Assembly: GCF_047663525.1 (NCBI RefSeq)
Contig: NC_092590.1
Coordinates: 10,808,001-10,872,000, forward strand
DNA length: 64,000 nucleotides
From: Anas platyrhynchos
Taxonomy: Eukaryota; Chordata; Aves; Anseriformes; Anatidae
Reading direction: 5' to 3'
Made by a program: the position numbers and the translations under genes. Below the pieces are notes generated by a model. It saw nothing but the letters and a program-made list of their open reading frames with translations, had not been told where the DNA came from and searched no databases. Below are positions 54,420-64,000 of the stretch, in pieces. Position 1 is the stretch's first letter, and every line of letters begins with the position of its first letter.

Positions 54420-57400
54420 TAAAAGCCTAGGCATAGAGGTTAAGTGAAAATTTCCATTTACTAAATCCAGAACAACAACAACAAAAAACCATATATCTGA
54501 TCAGTTTATCATAGTAACTGTATTCACACAGATGTCCTCGCTGTCTTATGTCAATAGGTAAAAATGGACTAAGTAGTCCAGCTGATTACAAGACCAAGTG
54601 ACAGATAAGACAGGATTTAATCCTGGTTTGTTGTGTGATAAACACTCGCACTAGCAAGTCACACAAAGTGTCAAACTACCAAAGGAATTTGATACCATCC
54701 TGTTACTCAATTTTAATCACAGGTGGGCACTCGTCTTTGTGAATTCTTCTGACAATCCTTGCCTTCATTTCTCTAGCATCAATAATATTTTTATCAGCCT
54801 ATTTTTTTTGTAGAAAGAGAATGGCGTGAGAGTGAATTAGCAAGTGTTCCTAGGAAGCTTTTAAAATACAAAGATTACAACTCTTATTTTCTTCAACAGG
54901 TAAAAATAGCCATGTATTGATTTATGCAGCTCATGTTGTGCCAGCATTTAGGTCCAGATTCCAAAGATAGGCAACCAACGTCATGAAGTATCTTTAAAGG
55001 ACTTATTCACAACCCGACTTCACACATTCCAAGTCCAAACCATTATTAAAGTCTTGGCTTAACCTTTTTAAAGCAGAATGTTATTGATTGGGCACAATCA
55101 CTCTTACATGATAAATGTTGCTAGCAGGTATTGCATTGAGTGCAGCCCATGAAAAATCAGTGCTCCTTTGGTAAGTAACCAGTGAATCGAGCTACCAAGC
55201 AACGTAGGACAGATGCCTTTGTACACCTGAGTTGCCACTTCATGCCTTGTAAAGAACCCTGAGGAGCTGTAGGCATCATTTACCTGGCTGAGCAGGGTTT
55301 ACAAGTACTGTGAGTCACTGGTATGGTATAAAAAACCTGAAGCGCTCTGGTTGATCTAGTCCAGTGTACTCCGCTCAAATGCCATCTTTTGCTTCTTGAT
55401 GAGATTTCAGTATAATCATCATTAGTAATTTTGCATACTTCACTACATTTTATGAGTATTTAAATCACATTTAATTTCATGTCTGAGTGTAACTTCACAA
55501 ATGGGAATAAATTATCTCTCTCAGTACCCTTACTGGGATCACATCACTGGATTTTGTAGCGGTTGACAATGATGCAGGTTAGGGACATAAAAGAGGACCC
55601 CCTTTCTAGCTAGTAGGCAGGGTTCCTTCTGCTACTTCGTTTCATTTATTTCCTGCATTTCTGAAGCTCAAAATAAAAGCATAATGTTTCACTGCTTACT
55701 TGGAGAAGCCAATGATGCATAAGCTAATAAAATATTTTTTAAAACGTATGTAGTTAGAACAGTGAGTTCCCTCATTGAGGAATTGATGAAGTTACTTGTT
55801 TGTTCTCCTCAGTGTTTGGAGATAACACAAACCACGTTTGTGGATCAACCTTGAATAGCAAATTCTGAAAGATTTGGCCTAAGATTTTTTTTTGTTGTGA
55901 CTTTAGGGCTTTTTAAACAGCCCTATCTTATTTTCCCCGTATGAAAATTATATGGCGTATGTGGTGTTTCAGTGCTTTTGATTTCCCAGTTTGGCCTTGA
56001 TTTTCTGATTTGATAAGTGAACTGATTCACACCTCCTGGAGGCCCATCCACTGCCATCTCCCATTATCTGGTGGTTTGCTTACTCTCACCAGGCAATTCC
56101 ACTGACCTTTGCTGTGACCTTACTTGAGTACTTTTTTCTCTGTCAGGCTTTTCACGTCACCTTCTAGCCGCCTGTCCCCTGGTGTCACACACAAACACAC
56201 ACAAGAGGTGCGTGTGAGTTGGGAATTGTGTAGCCCGTTTGTGATCCTTGATTTATGTCCACGCTGTATTCCTGCTGCCCTCGGAACTCCTCCAAAGTGA
56301 TGCAGGGCTGGGTGAGTGAGGTTAGCAAACGAGGGCAGGAGGAGAGGTCAGCAGTGTCTCATGGGTCACACAGTCGCTGCAAAAAAAGGAGGCGCAGCTG
56401 GCAACTGAGACAGCTGCTGGTTAGGAAGAAAATGACCACTGAATTTGACATTATTTAATTAAGAGAGTGCCTTAGCTCATGGATCCCCTTGTCACTTTGC
56501 TTATGTCCGTTGTGGTAGTAGGGGGTGGGTAATTGTGCTTTCCCACTGAAGCTCTTGGGCATAGCAGCAGTCTTCTGTTTAGGCTCATTGAAGACCCAAT
56601 TAAATGACTCTTTGTTTAGTGATAGCTGAAACAATGAAAAAAATACCACCCAGGCACTAGAGCACATGCAAATATGAACTATGGCTTGGCCAGATGGCAT
56701 GGGCACTTAGTGGGATTCCCATACCAAATGCAACAGCTCCGTGTATCCATATGTGCATGTAAGAAAGAGAAATAGCAAAACCGTCACAAGTGCACGCAAC
56801 GACAAATACTTGAAAGATGACCACAAAAAAAAAAAAGACTATAAACATTCTTCGTAAATTAACAGTTGCATTAAAGAAATATGTCTCCATTTTTCCTTTT
56901 TAAATAAAAATGATGTGGGATTTCAAAGCCTGCCTGATTCTGTGGGCCAAAAGATGCTGCAATTCGTTGTAAGCTCCTGAATCAATCTTGTTCTTTCCAT
57001 TAGGGGAAATGCAAATTAAATTACTGAAAGGCCCATTGCAACCACAATTCGTAATGGAGCAGGTGTATTCAGAGGCAGTTCCAAGAGCGTCTTCTCTAGT
57101 TGTGGTTGAAAGGAAGATCCTGCACATCCTTCAGTTTCATTATGTTTGCATAAGTAAACGCTGCCTTCTGCAGTGTTCATATAGGGAAGCAAAATTTCTG
57201 CTGTGATTTCAGAATGGTTTTCTCTGAATTCAAGACCACTTTTCTGGTATCCAGTAATCTTAGCATCTTTCAGTGTATGTATATGAAACCTGTTGTTTCT
57301 CATATAACAAGAACAAAGGAAAACACGCTGCATCTTTTTTAATAAAATGATACTTTATAAAAAACATTCCTATTTAAGCACCAAGATAAAGGTTTTAAAG

Positions 57401-60239
57401 AGAACAAGTCCATCGCTGATGATATTTGGAAGAATCCACAGATGTTTCTTGAGGTGAGAAAGACTTTTATTCTGTAATATGGTCCTGTTGTGAAGTTCTG
57501 GTCCAGTGAATTCAACAGGAATCTTACACTGATGGCAATGTGGATTTCATACTTCAGCTTTTGTCACTGAAGTCAAGGTCATAAGAAAACAGACTTAGCA
57601 GCAGTAAAATACTAACAATATTTTCTTTCCACTTTAGATAGCATCGACAATGCTTATGAGACATTACATTTTTTTTTCTATTTTTAGGTTTCAAAAACAA
57701 ACTAAAATGATGAGATTAGTGATGTGAGTGATCCGATACATTTCCACTCAAATCAGTGAGGTACAGATGTGAAAGTTAATTAGAACTTAGGCTTGCATGC
57801 CTCTGACTTTGATGCCATGCTTTGCAGAATGAAACAGAAGTTCCTAACGGCTACTTAAATTCACACTGAAAACTGATGGAGCTCTGAAGTGCGCAAGGAT
57901 TACTGAAGCAGAGGCGTTTAACACTTCTTTACTTCAGACCATTCTTTTGTTTCCTAAAGCAACGTCAAAAGGTATGATTTTGTGGATGTAACTATGATAC
58001 CTCTTTGCCTTGTATGTTGATTTTCCTTTTAGCTTGAAGACGATGTCACTGCGCAAGGTAGCCATGCCACTTTGAGGATCTTGAGGATTCCTATGTCAAT
58101 GAATTTAAAGAAAAGATTACTGTAATTCATAATCCTCTCATTGCTGATCATTGCTGGATAACTTCTGATGTCATCTTTAGAGGCATTGCACCTCTTTAAC
58201 TCAACAAATCAAAGAAAAATATGTACCAAATCACATGTGCTTACTTGTTTGCTTGGCCATGTTCTGAACTCAGTTGTACTTTATTTATCCATCTTATTCA
58301 AAACTGTTAGTATGCCTACCTGTCTTTTAGGGGGCTTTATGTGGTTAATGCTGCATTCTCATAAGAAAAATGAACACAGCCACATGCAATATAACATCAG
58401 TATCATTTGGTGGTTACCACACATTAACATTTCTTTCCAGTAAAATGATACTTAAGGCTCTAAAGCATAGTTCTGTACACTTGGTTCATTGAGGATGAAA
58501 ACACAAACACAAAAGAAGCTGAAGAGAGAATGATCAGCAAAGAAGAGGATTCGGGATGGATTATCTTTATCTATGTTAAGAGGCTTAAAGGCAGGATTAA
58601 AACAGAGGCAGTCAAAGCATGTGCATGGTTGCCAAACAAGTAAAATGGAATATCAGATCTATCTGGCAGCATATTAGGCAAATATATAGGAAGGCTCATT
58701 AATTACCATATTCACATTAAACAGTCTGTAAACAATTACTAGGAACCAAACATTATAAAGCATATAAAATCAAGAGCATGGCACAAGGCAAGAAAGTAAT
58801 GCTTCTGAATGTACTGACATACCTTCTAAATGTACAAATTTAATAGATGATGTTCTTTTGCCACCGTGAGTTAACATTCTACATCATATGAAGAATTATT
58901 TTTGTACTAGATTTCTGTTTTATCACTAGGAACACATGCCCGAGTTATTTTCTTGTGAAATTTCTGTTCAGTATTTATTTTTAAAACAGTATTATAAAAG
59001 ATTAAGAACGTCAACGTATTTTTGTTGTGTTTTTATTTAGAGACACCAGGTGGCAGATAACACACTACTTCATTGAGCCCTCTCCCTTGATTAAATGAAA
59101 CCAAATCATAACACTAACGTGAATTCAATGGTGGAAAGAATGCAGCAGAAAACTTACTGTGCCAAAACATTTTGGTGAAAAATGATGACTATTCAGTGGT
59201 CCACAAAGAAATGTAGGGGCAGACAGCTTTATTGCTTCTCTAAGTAATAAAGAAACAGCAATAAAATACGATGCCCTAAACCACTTCTTAGGTATCAAAT
59301 GCTATACCCTAAACTAACCTTGACTTGGAGACCATGGCCCCTCTTCAGGACTTTGTACTGATTTTGCCAGTGATAGATATTTTTTTATTAAAACATTCAC
59401 ATACACGCCCTCTGTCTGGAGTCCCATAAAAAAAATCCTTAGTTCTAAAGCCAAGGCATTTGCCTGAGTACTTTAAGCCCTTCCTGGTACTTTTCTGCTG
59501 GCACAGTGTCTCTGTCGACTTGGATTTACTTGAACTTCTGAAAACATTCTTCCAGAAACAGTCTCAAAGTACCACTGCCCTCATGGGAGTTAGAGCCAGG
59601 CAATTTTTTTTGGTCTGGTGTCAAGATATTGGAGTGACAGGAAGTCCACCTCCCTGTAAAAAACAGTTTGGGTTTGGAAAAGCAGCTCTTTCGATCAATC
59701 CAATTAACAAACTCATTATTAGCAATGAAATTGTATCTGCAGAGGTTAACATCAGGCCTGAAGAGGGAGATGATAGAAGAGTACAAAAAATGACTGAGTT
59801 GTTCTGTAGTTAACTAACCCAATGTTGGGTCAGTTTCACTAATAGTGAAATGCCAAGGAAAAGTGGCTTGTTCAGCAAGGGAAGAAGGTTCAACAGGTAC
59901 AGGAGAACTCATTGCTTGTATGTAGATTGTACAAATGTTATGTCTAGATATGAAATACACGTGTTGGAAACAAAAGGTCTGTACACGCTTGGATTATTAA
60001 GGAAGGGTTGAGAACGCACAAAAGGGAGACAGCATAGGTAAACAGCAGGATAAGGAAGGTTGTTAGACACAAGGAGACATCTTTTTAAAACGTTCAGTAA
60101 TACTCCAAGAAATTAAAAAAAAAAAAAAAGTAGAAGGAAACATAGATTCCTGCAGATTAGATGTAAGAAAACAGTAAGATTGGCTCCTTCCAAAAGGAAT
60201 CAATACTACTAATAAATCTTTCTTCGGTCATTGGTCATT

Positions 60240-60720
60240 AGAAGCAGGAAGCCTTCCAGAATTCTGCTGTATGAATCGATAACCATGGTATTAACAGGAG
60301 TACTCAAAGAAAACATGCCATTGCGGAGAAGTTTATAAACTATTTGAGTCAGTTTTCACCAGGAGGAAACTGGAAACCTTGGTGAGAAACTCACCAGTAG
60401 TTTCACCTTCCTGGAAATGGAAGGGATTTTGAAGACAGAGTGGATAAATCTGATGAAATGGACAGTACCGAAACCATTAGGACCAGAGGGAAGTTACTAG
60501 CAGGTGTGTGAAACTACACTTTGAAAAATATAATGATACCCGTTGTATGCAGGATGGCAAATACAATGTCAACTTTTAAAAAGAGTTGCATGGAAGATAG
60601 GGGGCCTGACAGCTGGACGCCTGGGTAAGTATGATTGACTTGGTAGGACCAGCATGACTTCACAGAGGAAAATTCTGCCTTACAAATGTACTGAATTCCC
60701 TGAGGTCAACCTGCACGTTG
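60240..60720 (+). mobile_element. Possible ancient CR1-type LINE fragment
   Basis: Reads TTGGTAGGACCAGCATGACT and TCACAGAGGAAAATTCTGCC, which resembles the diverged CR1 RT segment around HDFTEE. The upstream text (GAAGTTTATAAACTATTTGA, AAACCATTAGGACCAGAGG) is compatible. It is too decayed for a sure call. Confidence 0.4.
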
Positions 60721-62731
60721 AAAAGAGTGGCTCGTATAGCCTCGCTGCATGTACAGGGAACTCACCTGCTTGGACATGGGAATGCAAGCCTAGCTGCAGC
60801 ATCTGGAGTATTTATTTCCAACCTCACATTACTTAGCAACAGCTAAACAGCTGTTTTTCTCACCTATTCCCAACACCTTCCTTAAATACCTGTCTCTAAG
60901 TCTTGGTGATGAGTAAAGTGCAGCTCAGTCCCTCTATCACCTTCCTTAACCTGCTCTTTTCTTAACACTAATGTCTTACTCTGTCATGAGAGGAGCAATA
61001 CCGTCCTAGTTCTGGAAAGTGATTTCAAGGAAGAGAGCTTTCAAAGGTAGATTTCTAGGAGGAACTGAAAGCATTCTAACCACTATAACTACAAACCCTC
61101 CGTTCCTCTAGTTGTAGCTCCACTTCTAGGTTCCTGAGAAAAGGGATGCTGCATGAACATGCATGAATGAACTCAGTCTCAAAGCCTGAAAACACCCTAC
61201 TTGCTAACAAAGTCTAGCAGGTAAAGCAGAATGGATGCGTGCAGATCCCATACCAGACTTCCCGTGACAGGAGCATTTCAAAAGGAAAATGAAATGTCTC
61301 TCTCTGGAGGCTCGCAGGAATTCTGCACTGCTACAGACTTTTACCACGGAACCAAGTGAGAGCTCAAACATAGCGTTATCCCTCTCCTCCTGCTGTGTTT
61401 CTACTGTTCATGTGATTGGGTGTCATTTTTAATCATGACCAGCCGTCTAAAATACGGGCCTCACTGTACTGTGTGAGGATCTTATTTCTAAAAATCGTTC
61501 CATTTAATTTTTAGACCCTCCTTGTAAATTAGGGGTAAATTAGGGGTGGAACCTTGGCATCTTTTGATCTCCTGTGAAACCATCAAAAATCTGAGCTGTG
61601 GTAGGTCTCATTTTGTGAGAACCTGAACCCTGCTATTTGCACACAGCAAAGCAATGTTTTTCTTCCACAGCGGTTGGAATAAATTTCTCCGGACTCCTAA
61701 TTTATTTAATCAAGGGCCAAGGGGTAGGGAAAATATAGCTGCTGCAACCCCTGTAGTTGTGGTTAGAAATACACTTCTAACTGGCAGTGGAATGGGACTG
61801 GGACAGCTGAAATAGTGGAACAAAAAGCAAAACATCAGCAAAATGTCAAGACCTTTCAGTTTTTAAATGAGTCACTTTCACCTATGTCTTCTCTTTAAGA
61901 GGACACCATCTCTAAGGATTCTGTATTTAGAGATATTATTTTCTGAGGATAGGAACAAACACGATTGTTCTCCCAAAAACATAGCCCTTTAGTAAACTGG
62001 CTTTATGGTTGTCACTGACACACAAATGCTGGATGTCGGCCTGCCTCTAGTTTCAGACACCAAGGGAAGACGACACATCTTTAAGGCCACTATGTGCAAG
62101 CATGACCTCAGCTAAAACCCAAAATGCTCAGTGGCCCACCAAGCGGTAGACATTTGGCTGGAGGACAGCATGCCCCAGTGTGCCTCGCAGTGCTTTAAAC
62201 TGCCTGAGGGGCTTAGGGATGCAAAGACCAATGTCCCCAGGAGGGCGGGAGCTGACGGGAGCTGTCCTTAAGGGATGCAGTGCCCTGGCAGCCCTTGCCC
62301 CCATGCAGGCATGTCTGTGGAGCTAGGCACGATTCCTGGCACTCTGAATTACTGCGGAGAGCCTGTTTTGTGCCAGACAGAGACACGTGTCTGCCAGCCG
62401 TGATTTTCTGTGCTTCATCTGCCAGCAAAGTGCTCAGCTGGTAGCGTTGTGTGCCTGTGCCTTCCCCGCCGGCACACACCCTGGGTTGCATTTCTGTGCT
62501 GGGATGAAATGGCTGGACATTGCTGGCTTCTGCTGCTGTGACACACGGGCTGCAGCAAGCTTTGACCAAGTCCCTGATCTAGGGGATCGGACTGGGTGTC
62601 CAGGGCTTGCCAGCTTATTCCTAACTTTTAAGCATCCAGCACCCTTGTCAAAGCTGGCTTGTTCTTTGGGTGGACAGCACTCCTCCCTTCCCTCCTCCAG
62701 CACACCTCGGCCTCCTCTCAGAGATAAATAG

Positions 62732-63005
62732 TGATGAGACCGGAGGGAACAGCCTCAAGTTGTGCTGTGGGAGGTTTGGGTTGGCAATGAGGAGACATTT
62801 CTCCTCAGAAGGAGCACTCAGGCATTGGGACGGGTTGTCTGGGGAGGTGGTGGGGTCACCGTCCCTGGGGGTGTTCAAGGAGAGGTTGGATGTGGTGCTT
62901 GGGGACATGGTGTTATTGGTGGTAGGTGATATTATTGGTGTTGGTGATATTATTGGTGGTAGGAGACGGTTGGAGCAGATCCCGGAGGTCTCCTCCAACA
63001 GCAGT
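62732..63005 (+). mobile_element. CR1 LINE 3' fragment upstream of EIF4E
   Basis: Reads GGTTTGGGTTGGCAATGAGG, then TGTCTGGGGAGGTGGTGGGG and CCCTGGGGGTGTTCAAGGAG. It is interrupted by a GGTGATATTATTGGTG minisatellite (about 62910-62960) before the final CR1 text ending CTCCTCCAACA. Confidence 0.8.
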
Positions 63006-63129
63006 GACCATGCAGCGAGCCGCACCACGCTGCCGCGCATCCATGTGGGGCAGCGAAAAGCAGCACAAAACAACACACAAAACAACCGGGGCACACAGAA
63101 CAAGAGCAGCAGGCGATGCAGAGCACCGA

Positions 63130-63720
63130 GCTGCCCTTCCCTCAGCGATTTGAGACAGCGACCGCCTCACGGGGGGCTCCCAAATCCCTCCCCCCCCCTC
63201 AGCCCCGGGGGGCCGCCTCTCCCCACGCCTACAACTCCCATCAGCCACCGCGCCGCGCCCGGCGGCGCCATCCTCCCCTCCCATCCCCTGAACGGCCGCC
63301 GGGCCCACGTGACGCCGGCCAGCCAATCGCATGGCCGGATTCCCTCCTCCCCCCCCCCTCCCTCCCTTCCCTTCCCCGCCCCGCGGCGCTGGTGCGGCCG
63401 GACCGACCTAAGATGGCGACCGTGGAGCCGGTGAGCGCTGCGCCGCCGCGCGCCTCCCCCCCCCCCCCCTTCATCCTCCTCCTCCTCGCCTTTCTCCTCC
63501 TTTTTCTCCTCTTTCTCCTCATCCCCTGCTTGTCCTCGCTTCGCCGCGCTGGCACCCGGGGCTGTGGGGCGCGGGCGGCGCCGGGCGGCTCACGCGGCGC
63601 GGCGGGGGTGGCCATGTTGAGGCGGGCGGGAGGGCGGGCGGCCCCTCATGGCAGCGGGACGGGGATTGGGGGGGGAGGGCTTCGAGTCGGGGTCCCCCCC
63701 CAGCTGTCTGTGGGCACCCC
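63130..63720 (+). promoter_or_regulatory. EIF4E: CpG-island promoter of EIF4E
   Basis: A dense CpG island. The E-box CACGTG lies at 63306-63311 and a CCAAT box at 63323-63327, about 90 bases before the ATG. Human EIF4E is a known MYC target through promoter E-boxes, so this site is likely the counterpart. Confidence 0.75.
63413..63430 (+). CDS. EIF4E: EIF4E exon 1 (gene continues beyond the window)
   Basis: Translation initiation factor 4E binds the mRNA 5' cap and recruits eIF4G. Only the first coding exon is here: ATGGCGACCGTGGAGCCG, reading MATVEP, followed by GTGAGC. This equals the start of human EIF4E, whose first exon also ends after MATVEP. The CpG island and neighbouring METAP1 support the call. 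The rest of the gene lies to the right, and no second exon is visible before 64000. Confidence 0.9.
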
Positions 63721-64000
63721 GGGGTGGGGGCAGCTGGGGGTGGAGGGAGGGGGGTGGGGGCTCTGCTGCTGCTGTTCATGTGTAAAAATCCACTATCTTT
63801 TGTGAGGGAGGCGGTGCTGCGCTCTGGCCGGTTGGTTCTCGTGGTTTTCTCGCCTTTAATAAATAAAAATCGCCCAGTTTTTACTTGCGAGGGAGGTGGA
63901 AGTGTCGCGGTGTTGGTAAATGGCCTGACAGTTGACCAAGGCCGCACCGCGGGGGGGTGAAGTGGCCAGCAGCGCCCTTCCCCTGCTCGCCCGCCGGGCT

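Larger units (their letters stand above)
53111..62731. other. METAP1-EIF4E intergenic region
   Basis: About 9.6 kb between divergent promoters. I see no convincing gene. It holds the (TAA)n tract at 54358-54419, an old CR1-like stretch near 60240-60720, and chance frames. Minus-strand frames at 56455-57333 are discussed among the rejected items. Confidence 0.6.

Noticed and set aside
54035-54430. A 131-codon frame ending in poly-Asn
   Set aside because: The poly-Asn comes from the (TAA)n microsatellite, and the rest has no recognisable domain.
56455-57333. Overlapping minus-strand frames with receptor-like or secreted-protein look
   Set aside because: They are in different frames with stops between them, and no family could be recognised. 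They are too weak to call a gene without a protein search.
62670-63805. Long Pro/Arg/Gly-rich frames upstream and across EIF4E exon 1
   Set aside because: They arise from low stop density in the CpG island. Only the six-codon MATVEP exon matches a known gene.

Overview
The window is a piece of a bird nuclear chromosome. The evidence is a set of split vertebrate genes with GT-AG introns, many CR1 LINE copies (the dominant avian retroposon), bird-type retroviral fossils, and conserved gene order. Reading left to right it holds an ADH6-like alcohol dehydrogenase on the minus strand (6896-11059), ADH5 on the plus strand (20550-28222), METAP1 on the minus strand (33181-52855) and the first coding exon of EIF4E on the plus strand (63413 onward). 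ADH5-METAP1-EIF4E, in these relative orientations, is the order of human 4q23 read in reverse. The ADH6-like gene is the exception: it points away from ADH5, whereas human ADH genes all point the same way.

All nine exons of both ADH genes and all eleven of METAP1 can be placed to the base. The exon lengths fit the family pattern (ADH: 102, 142, 88, 220, 261, 136, 139 and 25 after a short first exon). Every metal ligand and the main cofactor residues are present, so all three genes look functional: zinc-dependent alcohol oxidation (ADH6-like), glutathione-dependent formaldehyde oxidation and S-nitrosoglutathione reduction (ADH5), and removal of the initiator methionine from new proteins (METAP1). 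EIF4E begins in a CpG island with a CACGTG E-box and a CCAAT box.

The left 16 kb is accessory. A unit of about 1.6 kb occurs three times. Two copies form a large inverted repeat (1-1740 and 2341-3987) around a roughly 600-base spacer, and a third lies at about 14390-15925. Each unit has a CRE-like site, a TATA box, an arginine-rich first exon carrying a doubled MEVDPP motif, a 127-base pyrimidine-rich intron, a second exon and AATAAA signals. I do not recognise this small gene family, and it is the best candidate for something undescribed. Other repeated blocks (5145-6340, 1744-2340, 13140-13976) occur in opposite orientations on the two sides of the ADH6-like gene, which suggests how it could have been flipped.

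The rest is intron and intergenic DNA with CR1 fragments, a probable solo LTR, a gag-like retroviral fossil, a 24-base minisatellite in the probable ADH6-like 3' UTR, several microsatellites, and one unexplained 149-codon antisense reading frame in ADH5 intron 8.
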